Part shown: one piece after another, positions 27,097 through 35,666 of the stretch
Numbering within the stretch: position 1 is the stretch's first letter
How the letters are laid out: each line of letters starts with the position of its first letter
Origin: Corynebacterium freiburgense
Lineage (GTDB): Bacteria; Actinomycetota; Actinomycetes; Mycobacteriales; Mycobacteriaceae
Assembly: GCF_030408815.1 (NCBI RefSeq)
Contig: NZ_CP047355.1
Span: forward strand, 992,001-1,056,000
Direction: 5' to 3'
DNA: 64,000 nucleotides
Position numbers and translations under genes: made by a program
Notes under the pieces: generated by a model
What the model was told of the DNA's origin: nothing
Seen by the model: the letters and a program-made list of their open reading frames with translations, nothing else
Databases searched by the model: none

Positions 27097-28215
27097 ATGC
27101 CTGACCGCACACCTGCACAATTGCCAGACTTCCCTTGGGATAGCCTTGCGGAAGCGAAAGCAAAAGCAATGGAACATCCTGATGGCATAGTTAATCTTTC
27201 GGTCGGTACTCCGGTTGATGAGGTAGCCCCAGGCATTCAATTAGCACTAGCGGAGGCAGCGGCTGCCCCTGGGTATCCTCAAACCGTTGGCACGATGGAG
27301 CTGCGGTCCGCGATTGTGGCATCTTTGGAGCGCCGTTACCATGTTTCTGGCCTGGATATTCATTCAGTTTTGCCGGTGATAGGGACAAAGGAAGCCATCG
27401 CCTGGTTACCAAAACTCTTAGGTATTGGGACTGGTCACACGGTGGTTATTCCAGAAGTTGCTTACCCAACATATGAAGTGTCTGCGCTGCTTTCCGGGGC
27501 TACCCCACAGCGTGCGGATTCATTAACGCAAATTGGTCCTGCCCGTCCAACATTGATGTTTATTAATTCCCCGGCAAATCCGACAGGGAAGGTGCTTGGG
27601 ATTGAACACTTGCGCAAAGTCGTATCCTGGGCACAGGAACGCGATGTTATTTTGGCTTCTGATGAGTGCTACTTAGGGCTTGGCTGGGGAGAGGAAGAAC
27701 CGCTTTCCATTCTGGATCCGCGGGTTTGCGATGGTGACCATACAAACCTTTTGGCTATTCATTCCCTTTCAAAAACTTCGAACTTGGCTTCGTATCGCGC
27801 TGGATTCCTCGCCGGAGATCCGAAACTTATTGCGGAGCTTTTAGAGGTTCGTAAGCATGCTGGACTTATGGTTCCTGGCCCAATTCAAGCAGCGATGATT
27901 GCGGCTTTGCAGGATGATAACCAAGAGGCTGCCCAGAAACTACGCTATGCCCAACGCCGTGTCACATTAATGCGCGCGCTTAGTGGCGCCGGATTTACCA
28001 TTGATGAATCTGAGGCCGGTCTGTATTTGTGGGTGACTCGCGGTGAGCCGTGTCGCATCACCGTAGACTGGTTTGCTGAGCACGGCATTCTTGTGGCGCC
28101 AGGGGATTTTTATGGTCCACGCGGTGTCCAGCATGTTCGGGTAGCGCTTACCGCCTCCGATGAGCGTATCGACGCCGCCGCAAAACGCTTGGCAGAAGCC
28201 TCCAAGTCCCAGTAA
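27097..28215 (+). CDS. dapC: Succinyldiaminopimelate aminotransferase DapC
   Basis: 372 residues, class I/II PLP aminotransferase. NSPANPTG is at residues 157-164 and the PLP lysine is in SLSKTSN (Lys226), followed by a conserved RAGF. It makes N-succinyl-LL-diaminopimelate from the 6-oxo precursor on the succinylase route to lysine and peptidoglycan. dapD, a dapD paralogue and dapE lie 3-9 kb downstream. It starts 40 bases after fdxC, so co-transcription is likely. Confidence 0.93.
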   Translation: MPDRTPAQLPDFPWDSLAEAKAKAMEHPDGIVNLSVGTPVDEVAPGIQLALAEAAAAPGYPQTVGTMELRSAIVASLERRYHVSGLDIHSVLPVIGTKEAIAWLPKLLGIGTGHTVVIPEVAYPTYEVSALLSGATPQRADSLTQIGPARPTLMFINSPANPTGKVLGIEHLRKVVSWAQERDVILASDECYLGLGWGEEEPLSILDPRVCDGDHTNLLAIHSLSKTSNLASYRAGFLAGDPKLIAELLEVRKHAGLMVPGPIQAAMIAALQDDNQEAAQKLRYAQRRVTLMRALSGAGFTIDESEAGLYLWVTRGEPCRITVDWFAEHGILVAPGDFYGPRGVQHVRVALTASDERIDAAAKRLAEASKSQ

Positions 28216-28402
28216 TTGAGCGAAATGTGTGCGAAGACACGTTAGGTTTTTCTTTCGCGTGCTGACCAGCACAATCAAAATAATTCTGGGCAATATATCC
28301 GGGTATCAAAAGCGTAAAAAAGAACTTGTAATAGCGTGAAATGACACTGAGCCGGAGTAAGATTAAGCAGTCAGTCCGCACAGTTTTTTTACGGAGTAAG
28401 CA

Positions 28403-28939
28403 TTGAGTCACACCAATAAATACCTCAATAGCATGAAGCAATTCATAAAATTTGGTGTTGTTGGTGGTTCCGGCGTTCTGGTCAATATGGTGGTTCTGGC
28501 CATTGTTAAGCGGATTGCCTACCATGGTTTTAATATTTCCAGTGTAGACCCGGTGTTGAATCTGCTGGGCTCACCATTCCACATTCGCTGGTACCACATT
28601 ATGGTCACTATTGCGTTTTTAGTGGCCAATACTTGGAATTACCAACTCAACCGGATGTGGACTTTCCGCGGAAGCCGACAACGCAGCTGGATACGCGGCT
28701 TTTTCCCGTTCCTGTTCACCGGCCTTGGGGCTTTTGCAGTGACCCTATTGGTGACCACCGCGTTAATGAACCCGGAATCACCTATTGCATTACCTTCAGA
28801 CATTTTGGATGATTCCACAGGCTTTAGAACCCGCATTTACTGGGCAAATATGATTGCCATTATCGTGGCAATGCCAATTAATTTCATGGTAAATAAACTG
28901 TGGACTTTCCGCGGTCATCGAGTTATTTCGCAAACCTAA
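28403..28939 (+). CDS. GtrA-family membrane protein
   Basis: 178 residues with four hydrophobic helices. The motifs FIKFGVVGGSGVLVNM, NYQLNRMWTFR and NFMVNKLWTFR are characteristic of GtrA. Such proteins are thought to flip or handle prenyl-linked sugars for cell-wall or arabinogalactan synthesis. TTG 28403 has GGAG 8 bases upstream; ATG 28433 is the alternative. A polysaccharide deacetylase follows 53 bases later, suggesting a shared envelope role. Confidence 0.87.
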   Translation: MSHTNKYLNSMKQFIKFGVVGGSGVLVNMVVLAIVKRIAYHGFNISSVDPVLNLLGSPFHIRWYHIMVTIAFLVANTWNYQLNRMWTFRGSRQRSWIRGFFPFLFTGLGAFAVTLLVTTALMNPESPIALPSDILDDSTGFRTRIYWANMIAIIVAMPINFMVNKLWTFRGHRVISQT

Positions 28940-28992
28940 TATTTCACTGCGAATGTTTGCAAAGGCGGGTGCGTCAACATAAAGTTGTAGGA

Positions 28993-29715
28993 ATGAGCCA
29001 TATTCTTCGCGGTGCCACACTATATAGTGTCGTCGTGATTCTTCTGTGGTTTGCCCCAATGGCTCATGCCACACCGCCCACTATGCCCCTGCCATCGCGT
29101 CCCGCGCCCGATTGCAATACCGAACGCTGTATCGCCCTTACGTTTGATGATGGGCCTGGGTATTACACGCCGAAATTGCTAGACATTCTACGCGATCACC
29201 AAATCAAAGCAACGTTCTTCCTGATCGGCGCGAAAGTGCCAGGTGATGAGCGGGTAGTGCGCAGAATGATGCGCGACGGGCACGAGGTGGGAAACCATAG
29301 CTTCAGCCACTATGAGATGACATACCTTTCACCACTGGACACTTATTTGGAATGGTGGCGGGCCGGTACGATGATTCATAATGTCACCGGGTACTATCCC
29401 ACAATCGCCCGGCCCCCATACGGTGCCGCAAATAACACCACCTATGAGCAAATGGGTCGGCTTGGCATGTCCAGTATCCTCTGGTCGGTAGACCCTCGTG
29501 ACTGGGCCGACAAAGATAGCGAAACGGTGTGCCAGCGCATTATTCACGACACCCACCCCGGCGCAATCATTCTGCTGCACGATATCCATTCCACGAGTGT
29601 CGACGCTGTGCCCTGCGTTATCGAAAACCTCAGTGCGCAAGATTACCAATTTGTCACTGTTACCGAACTTCTTGGTGAAACCCAACCTGGGCACGCATAT
29701 CGGCTCAGGAAATAA
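28993..29715 (+). CDS. Secreted polysaccharide deacetylase (NodB domain), copy 1
   Basis: About 240 residues. A signal peptide (ILRGATLYSVVVILLWFAPM) is followed by a NodB domain holding all five motifs: TFDDGP, HEVGNHSFSH, RPPYGA, DPRDW and LLHDIH. It should remove N-acetyl groups from a cell-wall glycan using a metal. ATG 28993 has GTAGG just upstream; the longer frame from 28900 overlaps the GtrA gene. A close paralogue follows 499 bases later. Substrate is unknown; peptidoglycan is the usual candidate. Confidence 0.88.
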   Translation: MSHILRGATLYSVVVILLWFAPMAHATPPTMPLPSRPAPDCNTERCIALTFDDGPGYYTPKLLDILRDHQIKATFFLIGAKVPGDERVVRRMMRDGHEVGNHSFSHYEMTYLSPLDTYLEWWRAGTMIHNVTGYYPTIARPPYGAANNTTYEQMGRLGMSSILWSVDPRDWADKDSETVCQRIIHDTHPGAIILLHDIHSTSVDAVPCVIENLSAQDYQFVTVTELLGETQPGHAYRLRK

Positions 29716-30214
29716 CCCAAATTTCCTTTACCGCTGCCTGTTGGTGGCAACTTATGAACAAACTCTATGGGGAATCGGCATTTTCCACGGCATTATGAAT
29801 CTGAATATTTTCTTCCATCACTTGCACCGAGTGGCTTGCGGAACGGCTATTTTCTTGGCGTATCGCTGAACCCGTCGTTAGTCAGCTTTCTCGATGCCAG
29901 AAGTGATCTTTGCAAGGCGATCGTCTGCAATTGAAAAAATCGAGCTGTGATAAAAGTTTCTTAAATAAATTCTGGGGTGGACACTATCGTTAAAAACAAA
30001 ATGTAAGAAACGTCACTTTATGTACTTGGCGGGTGCAGAAAACTTATATCCTTTCAAGCCGTTCAGAGGAATGGCGGGGATCGTAATAGATAGGCTATTA
30101 ACGCAATAGTAAATAAACAATAAATGTTTCGGGGGTAGTTTAAGGGTATGTTCTCAAACATCGTTTTGTGGTGTGCATTTACAAAATATGGCGTATCAAC
30201 ATACAGTTTTAGGC
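29716..30214. other. Intergenic region between the two deacetylase genes
   Basis: About 499 bases, noticeably AT-rich from 29930 on. I see no gene, hairpin terminator or known operator. A short open frame at 29498-29869 begins inside the first deacetylase and is a shadow. The promoter of the second copy should lie here. Confidence 0.5.
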
Positions 30215-31030
30215 ATGAATAACTGTTTTTATGACGTGCTGGAATCGCAAAAAATTGTCTCCTTTAAAATTGCTTGTATTGCAATTCTCGGTGTAATTGC
30301 AATTATTGCTTGGTCCGTGCCATCGGCCGAGGCAAGTACAGGCCCCTCAAGTGTGGGTTTGCAAACTGACCGGCCTTCAAAAACTAGCTCGATACACCAT
30401 GAACTCAATTGCTCCAAAGATAATTGTGTTGCACTAACTTTTGACGATGGTCCGGGCCCATATACGCCAAAACTTCTCGATATTCTGCGGGGCTATGGCG
30501 TGAAAAGTACTTTTTATCTTCTGGGGTCAAGTATTCCCGGTGATGAACGTGTAATCCGCAGAATGGTGCTTGAGGGCCATGAAGTTGGTAACCACAGCAT
30601 GCATCATTATGAAATGACCACGCTTTCCCCGGCGGAGGTATATGCGGAGTGGCACGACACAAGCGAACTCATATATGGGGTCACGGGAAGCCGCCCCAAA
30701 ACAGCTCGCCCGCCATACGGTGCGGCAGACGAAGTAACATATGCGCAAATGGAACGGCTTGGTATGGCCGGGGTTTTGTGGTCGATAGACCCGCGCGACT
30801 GGGCCGACAGAAATAGCGCACTTGTGTGCGAGCGCATCGCTACTGAGGCCCATCCGGGGGCAATCATTCTTCTTCATGATGTTCACTCAACGTCTGTCGA
30901 CGCCGTGCCATGCATCATCGAACGCCTCGCTGCGAAAGGCTACAAATTCACCACCGTGACCGAACTTCTTGGCGATCCAGTACCTGGACGCGCGTACTGG
31001 TACCGAGAAATGCCAGAAGTGAAGAAATAG
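30215..31030 (+). CDS. Secreted polysaccharide deacetylase (NodB domain), copy 2
   Basis: About 271 residues, clearly a paralogue of the gene before it. The NodB motifs TFDDGP, HEVGNHSMHH, RPPYGA, DPRDW and LLHDVH are all kept. The N-terminus is longer and differs (hydrophobic IVSFKIACIAILGVIAIIAW, then SAEAS). The start is uncertain: ATG 30215, ATG 30188 and GTG 30173 are all in frame and none has a good ribosome site. Shared residues between copies continue to the C-terminal TVTELLG, so this is a whole-gene duplication. Confidence 0.86.
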   Translation: MNNCFYDVLESQKIVSFKIACIAILGVIAIIAWSVPSAEASTGPSSVGLQTDRPSKTSSIHHELNCSKDNCVALTFDDGPGPYTPKLLDILRGYGVKSTFYLLGSSIPGDERVIRRMVLEGHEVGNHSMHHYEMTTLSPAEVYAEWHDTSELIYGVTGSRPKTARPPYGAADEVTYAQMERLGMAGVLWSIDPRDWADRNSALVCERIATEAHPGAIILLHDVHSTSVDAVPCIIERLAAKGYKFTTVTELLGDPVPGRAYWYREMPEVKK

Positions 31031-31074
31031 TCACGCAATCGCGATGTAAATACTGGAAGTATTGCGAGCGTAAA

Positions 31075-31101
31075 AGCCCTGCCAAGCGAGGGGGCAGGGC
31101 T
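31075..31101 (-). terminator. Terminator of dapD
   Basis: A 9-bp stem (AGCCCTGCC pairing with GGCAGGGCT) with a 9-base loop. On the minus strand it is followed by TTTTACG, so it ends the transcript of the convergent dapD gene. On the plus strand the flank is A-rich and less effective. Confidence 0.8.
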
Positions 31102-31140
31102 AAAAGGCTGCGGAATGCAGGTGGGTCCAGCTCGGGGGGT

Positions 31141-32118
31141 TTAGTTAGCGTGGAGGTCGGCGTTGAGTTCTACGGCCTCAGATTTCCAGGCGGTCGCTTC
31201 GATTGCGCCGGTAATTGAGTTGCGGCGGAACAAAACATTATTGGCGCCAGAAAGCTCAATTGCTTTTACGGCGTAGCCATTGTTTTTGCCCAGGGCCGAG
31301 GCTACTTCGCCAAAGACGGTTACTTTTGAACCGGCAGTTACATACAAGCCAGCTTCGATTACACAGTCATTGCCAAGCGAGATTCCCAAGCCTGAATTGG
31401 CACCAAGAAGACACCGTTTTCCAACGGAGATTACTTCTTTCCCGCCACCAGAAAGGGTTCCCATAATGGATGCGCCGCCGCCGATATCAGTGCCATCGGC
31501 AATTACAACACCCCCGGAAATACGTCCCTCTACCATTGAGGAGCCCAGAGTGCCGGCATTAAAGTTTACAAATCCCTCGTGCATTACAGTGGTGCCTTCA
31601 GCGAGGTGAGCGCCAAGGCGGACCCGGTCGGCGTCGCCAATGCGCACACCAGCGGGGGTGACGTAGTCGACCATGCGGGGGAATTTATCGATGGAGTACA
31701 CAGTGACGGGGCCACGAGTTTGTAGCGCAGCCCGTGTGCGTTCGAATCCTTGGACGGAGCATGGGCCGTGGTTGGTCCAAACAACGTTGGTCAGTAAGCC
31801 AAACACACCATCGAGATTTGCCCCATGGGGCTGAATAAGGCGGTGGGAAAGGAGATGAAGCCGCAGGTAAGCATCGTGCGCATCGATCGGGGCGTCGCTA
31901 AGCGATGCAATGCTTGTGCGGATAAGCACACGACGTGTTTTGCGGAGTTCATCCTCGCCCTCAAGGGCGCTTAAATAGGCGTATTCGCCGGAATCTTTGA
32001 TGTGTTCGGTGCCTGAGGTGGCGACGTTATCTCCGAGGATAGGTTCGGGGAACCAACAATCGAGAACGTCGCCATTTTCGGCGTATGTTGCAAGGCCAAT
32101 GCCGGTAGCTGAAGTCAT
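31141..32118 (-). CDS. dapD: Tetrahydrodipicolinate N-succinyltransferase DapD
   Basis: 325 residues, actinobacterial DapD type. The N-terminal part ([20 protein letters not shown]) precedes a left-handed beta-helix of hexapeptide repeats ([20 protein letters not shown], then [20 protein letters not shown]). It joins succinyl-CoA to tetrahydrodipicolinate as the first step of the succinylase lysine route. It lies 10 bases after the amino-acid permease gene on the same strand, so the two are likely co-transcribed. A second DapD-like gene lies 2.5 kb away. Confidence 0.93.
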   Translation of the reverse strand: MTSATGIGLATYAENGDVLDCWFPEPILGDNVATSGTEHIKDSGEYAYLSALEGEDELRKTRRVLIRTSIASLSDAPIDAHDAYLRLHLLSHRLIQPHGANLDGVFGLLTNVVWTNHGPCSVQGFERTRAALQTRGPVTVYSIDKFPRMVDYVTPAGVRIGDADRVRLGAHLAEGTTVMHEGFVNFNAGTLGSSMVEGRISGGVVIADGTDIGGGASIMGTLSGGGKEVISVGKRCLLGANSGLGISLGNDCVIEAGLYVTAGSKVTVFGEVASALGKNNGYAVKAIELSGANNVLFRRNSITGAIEATAWKSEAVELNADLHAN

Positions 32119-32128
32119 GGATAATAAA

Positions 32129-33538
32129 CTACCGCACGTCTTTTTGTGTGTGCACTACTTCGTCGTGAGCATTAGCGTTTCGACGCCGCGGAATCAACGA
32201 AAGTCCGATCAGTACAACGCAAATCACCGTTACGGAAGTAATCTGGCTACGCGAGCCTTCGTCAGAAAGCATAAGAATAATAAGCCCCACTAAGCTGGCT
32301 ACCGTTAACCATGGCAACCACGGCCAACCCCACATGCGCACTGGAACATCTTTTTCTTGAGCCAATTCAGGCCGCAATTTAATGTAACTCAGACCAATGG
32401 CAATCCACATAACCACCAAACAGCCACCAACAGCATTGAGAAGGAAATCTAACAGCCCCTCTGGATTCCAATACTGCAAACCAACTGATGCAAATGCGAA
32501 CACCATAGAAAGCAATACCGCATTAATTGGGACGCCGTTTTTATTCGTAGTGCCAAACATAGCCGGGGCGTCGCCACGCTGAGCTAGGGAATAGCACAAG
32601 CGTGAAGTGGCGTAAATCTGTGCGTTAAATGCGGATAATAACGCCAATACAATAACCGCCTCCATAATCCCGACAATGCCCGGAATATTCGCCTTTCCTA
32701 GAATAATTGTAAATGGTGATTCCGCAGCGGACTTTGCGCCATCAATCTGCGAATATGGCAAAAGGAAAGTAATAATCAACACAGCGCCAAGATAAAACAC
32801 CGAAATGCGCCAAATTACGGAGCGAACAGCGGTGGCAATAGCGGTTTTAGGATTATCAGATTCCGCAGCGGCAATTGTAACGATCTCAATACCGCCGAAT
32901 GCGAATGCAACGGCCAAAAGACCCGCTGCCCATCCGGAAATACCATTCGGCATAAAACCTGCTTCACCCAAGAAATTCGTGGTGCCAACATACTCAGAGC
33001 CTGGTAGTAGACCGAAAATTAGCAGCGTGCCAATCACTAGGAAAATAATAATTACAGCAACTTTGATAAAAGCGAACCAGAACTCGAATTCACCGAAACC
33101 GCCAACTTGGGCAAGATTTACAGCGGCAAAAAACGCAACACAAATTAATGCAGGAATCCATGGCTCTACCCCAAACCATTTACCCATTAGTGCTGCCGCG
33201 CCGGTCATTTCAGCACCAAGCACCATGGTCAACATAAACCAGTAGAGCCAGCCCAAGGAGAAGCCAGCCCAACGCCCAAATGCCATTTCTGCATAGGTTG
33301 AAAACGAACCAGAAGCAGGGCGCGCTGCTGCCATTTCACCAAGCATTTGCATAATGCACACAATCACCGCGCCGGCGAGCATATAAGCCAAAAGGACAGA
33401 AGGGCCAGCAGCTCGAATACCAACGCCAGTGCCTAAGAAGAGGCCAGCGCCAATAGCTGAGCCGAGCCCCATCATCGTGAGGTGGCGTGTTTTTAGGCCA
33501 GACCCCAACTTTGTGTCTGGAGTATCCACGTTTGTCAT
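32129..33538 (-). CDS. Amino-acid permease, APC superfamily (AAT family)
   Basis: 469 residues with about 12 helices. The N-terminal [20 protein letters not shown] and the segment [20 protein letters not shown] are signatures of the AAT group (AroP, GabP, ProY). In C. glutamicum a permease annotated as AroP lies beside dapD in the same arrangement. The substrate here cannot be read; aromatic or related amino acids are likely. The gene is transcribed toward dapD. Upstream lies a long repeat-rich gap. Confidence 0.88.
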   Translation of the reverse strand: MTNVDTPDTKLGSGLKTRHLTMMGLGSAIGAGLFLGTGVGIRAAGPSVLLAYMLAGAVIVCIMQMLGEMAAARPASGSFSTYAEMAFGRWAGFSLGWLYWFMLTMVLGAEMTGAAALMGKWFGVEPWIPALICVAFFAAVNLAQVGGFGEFEFWFAFIKVAVIIIFLVIGTLLIFGLLPGSEYVGTTNFLGEAGFMPNGISGWAAGLLAVAFAFGGIEIVTIAAAESDNPKTAIATAVRSVIWRISVFYLGAVLIITFLLPYSQIDGAKSAAESPFTIILGKANIPGIVGIMEAVIVLALLSAFNAQIYATSRLCYSLAQRGDAPAMFGTTNKNGVPINAVLLSMVFAFASVGLQYWNPEGLLDFLLNAVGGCLVVMWIAIGLSYIKLRPELAQEKDVPVRMWGWPWLPWLTVASLVGLIILMLSDEGSRSQITSVTVICVVLIGLSLIPRRRNANAHDEVVHTQKDVR

Positions 33539-33733
33539 GGGGAATACCCTATATTGAAATCACTGAAATAGAGCTACGGAGGCCCAAGAAACTCTTCATT
33601 TGCCCCCGAGAGTGTTGATTTTTAAGGTTTATCAACCTGGAAAACCATAATCCGGGGGTAATTCTGGGCCCGTTCCCAAAAGTTAGACCGGGTTTTTGTT
33701 CTAGGGTGTTTTGGGGCTATTCGGGGTGATGGT

Positions 33734-33812
33734 GCGGGTGGGCTTGAAGCAGCTAGTTGTTGGCGCGGGTGGGCTTGAAGTAGCTGGTTGTTGGCGCGGG
33801 TGGGCTTGGGTT
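33734..33812. repeat. 31-bp tandem repeat, about 2.5 units
   Basis: Units start at 33734, 33765 and 33796 with GCGGGTGGGCTTGAAG, followed by a variable AGCTRGTTGTTGGC. The third unit is truncated. G-rich on the plus strand. Confidence 0.85.
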
Positions 33813-33849
33813 GAAGCTTGGGAAAGCCTGGGTGAGACATGGAGTCAGT

Positions 33850-33892
33850 CTGGAATAGGCCTGGAATGGGCCTGGAATAAGCCTGGAATAGG
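33850..33892. repeat. 11-bp tandem repeat, four units
   Basis: CTGGAATAGGC and close variants repeat at 33850, 33861, 33872 and 33883. The last unit is incomplete. It follows the 31-bp repeat after a 37-base gap. Confidence 0.85.
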
Positions 33893-34137
33893 AAGATTTG
33901 ACGTATGTTGTGGGCGACGGAAGGCAGATTTGTGTTGTGGGCTTTTGGTTTGGGGGTGTGAGCTGGGGGAATGCGGTGGTGGGTTGTGGGTGATGTGAAA
34001 TCTGCCTGATTTTCGGGGCGGGTTGGCTGCTTTTCCCGAGTTTTTGGAGTGGGGCGGCTGATTTCCAGGGTCTTCGAGTTGGTTTCCAGGGGTTTAATAG
34101 GCGCACCCTATCAAACTAGTGATGTTTCTATCCCTAC

Positions 34138-34183
34138 TGTCGCAGATTCCATAAAACAGCTTGAAAAAATGGAATTTGTGACA
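34138..34183. repeat. 46-bp palindrome, copy B1
   Basis: Arms TGTCGCAGATTCCAT and ATGGAATTTGTGACA, centre AAAACAGCTTGAAAAA. Arms pair over 15 bases with two G-T or T-G type mismatches. Confidence 0.92.
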
Positions 34184-34219
34184 GCAACCAACATTGCGCA
34201 CAATCGTTGACCTTGGGTT

Positions 34220-34265
34220 TGTCGCAGATTCCATAAAAACAGCGAAAAAAATGGAATTCGTGACA
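34220..34265. repeat. 46-bp palindrome, copy B2
   Basis: Arms TGTCGCAGATTCCAT and ATGGAATTCGTGACA, centre AAAAACAGCGAAAAAA. Begins 36 bases after B1. Confidence 0.92.
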
Positions 34266-34281
34266 GGTTCCCTACCTATCG

Positions 34282-34327
34282 TGTCGCAGATTCCATAAAA
34301 TCGGCCGAAAAAATGGAATCTGTGACA
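34282..34327. repeat. 46-bp palindrome, copy B3
   Basis: Arms TGTCGCAGATTCCAT and ATGGAATCTGTGACA, centre AAAATCGGCCGAAAAA, which is itself palindromic at TCGGCCGA. Begins 16 bases after B2. Confidence 0.92.
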
Positions 34328-34670
34328 ACACGCCCAACCAGCACCCAAAAAGACCAACCAGCGCCAGAAAAGACCGGCCGGTGGCCAAAAAGACTGAGCA
34401 CACAACCAAACCACCGGCTATAAAGCTGGGCCAAACCCCGCTACAAAACCAAGCCACAAACCCCACAGCCGCAGCCCAAACCCAGCCCTTCGACATGCCA
34501 ACCTACCGGAATCCCCGGCACCAAAACCACAAGGGTCTCAATAGACACTCTGGCTTTAATGGATCCTCAAGGCCGGCCTCAAAGACCACACCAGTCAGAG
34601 AATCTAACAAGTAGTGAGCAGTTCATCCGGCGTGGCGAGCTCTCCATGATTTGTGTATTACTTCTTTTGG

Positions 34671-35606
34671 TCAGGGACGTCGGGCAACGATTTCATGGCG
34701 GTATGGTTCGAGTCCTAGACGCCAATTGTTTTGGCCTGCGATTTGTGCTGCAGGGGCCAGTTCATCTCGTTGTGCGAAATACAGCAGCGTTGTGGGTTCA
34801 ACAATGACATTATTTCCGATTTGGCAGCCATCGCCGAGCGAAATACCAATAACGCCCGAGCTGACGCCAAACCGACAGTTTTCGCCAACAATAAGAGGTG
34901 TGCGGCCGCCATCCGGAGTGCGCTCGCACATGATTGTGGCTGATAATCCGATTTTTGTACCTTCGCCAATAACTACGCCAGAAGATAACCGGCCCTCTAC
35001 TTTCGCAGGACCGAGGGTGCCGGAATTATAGGAAACAAAACCTTCTCGCATTACGGAAGTTCCAGGGGAGAGGTATGCGCCTAGGCGTACCCGTTCAGCT
35101 TCCGCAATATGGACTCCAGTAGGTACTACATAGTCGACCATTCGGGGAAGCCGATCAATTCCATAGACATGGATCAGGCCGCGTGATCGTAGAGAAGTGC
35201 GGACAAACTCAAAATTATCTGGCAAGCATGGGCCTTTATTAGTCCATACGACGGTGGCGAGCCGGTCCATAATGCCCTCAACATTGATCTCGTGCGGGCG
35301 AACTAGTCGGTGCGATAGCAGATGCAGCCGTAGGTAGGCATCGTGGGCGTCGATAGCTGGTTTAGCCAAGGAAGCGATAGATGTCTTTACGGCTACCTGT
35401 TCGACCATGCGATCTTCGTCTAACTTGACCAAGGAGAGCATCTTTGGGGATAAATCCTGGGCCCCAAGACGAACTGTGCCGGTCTGGTTGATCCCAGATG
35501 ACAGCTCTGGGTGGGGGAACCAAGTATCGAGAACTGTGCCATCCATGGCAATATTCGCAATACCTACAGCGTGTGCGCCCATACCTTGCAAACCCTGAAT
35601 CGTCAT
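34671..35606 (-). CDS. dapD2: Second DapD-like succinyltransferase
   Basis: 311 residues, homologous along its length to the dapD product encoded at 31141. Shared pieces include [51 protein letters not shown] and hexapeptide repeats. It lacks the long C-terminal extension of DapD. C. glutamicum also has a dapD2 next to dapE. It may be a diverged paralogue with another acceptor, because one DapD suffices for lysine. It diverges from dapE. Confidence 0.87.
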   Translation of the reverse strand: MTIQGLQGMGAHAVGIANIAMDGTVLDTWFPHPELSSGINQTGTVRLGAQDLSPKMLSLVKLDEDRMVEQVAVKTSIASLAKPAIDAHDAYLRLHLLSHRLVRPHEINVEGIMDRLATVVWTNKGPCLPDNFEFVRTSLRSRGLIHVYGIDRLPRMVDYVVPTGVHIAEAERVRLGAYLSPGTSVMREGFVSYNSGTLGPAKVEGRLSSGVVIGEGTKIGLSATIMCERTPDGGRTPLIVGENCRFGVSSGVIGISLGDGCQIGNNVIVEPTTLLYFAQRDELAPAAQIAGQNNWRLGLEPYRHEIVARRP

Positions 35607-35666
35607 ACCTTTATCGTACTGTGCGGGGTGACCACCACCCGCGATTAGGTGGCTAGAGTTGGGTGC

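Larger units (their letters stand above)
34091..34352. repeat. 260-bp repeat block B, three palindromes
   Basis: Nearly identical, in opposite orientation, to block C at 63652-63913. From left it has a 9-bp inverted repeat (34093-34115, TTTAATAGG/CCTATCAAA), an AT-rich spacer, then three 46-bp palindromes separated by 36 and 16 bases, and a tail with CGCCCAACCAGCACCCAAAA. Element spacing is identical in both blocks, so they are copies of one unit. Confidence 0.93.
33539..34670. other. Repeat-rich non-coding region between permease and second dapD
   Basis: 1.13 kb with no credible gene. It holds a 31-bp tandem repeat (33734-33812), four 11-bp repeats (33850-33892), a 260-bp block with three 46-bp palindromes (34091-34352), degenerate repeats around 'AAAAAGAC' (34340-34400), then C/A-rich low-complexity DNA to about 34540. 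Open frames across it (such as minus 33622-33840 or 34094-34414) are compositional artefacts. Confidence 0.75.

Noticed and set aside
34093..34115. Intrinsic terminator
   Set aside because: The TTTGATAGG/CCTATCAAA hairpin has no T-run and no gene end near it; it is better seen as a boundary of the repeat block.
34138..34327. CRISPR array
   Set aside because: Only three palindromes per block, unequal spacers (36 and 16 bases) that are the same in both blocks, and no cas genes. The spacers are part of the copied unit.
33622..34414. Several overlapping open frames in the repeat-rich gap
   Set aside because: They translate tandem repeats and low-complexity DNA, and similar frames appear over block C; no homology signal.
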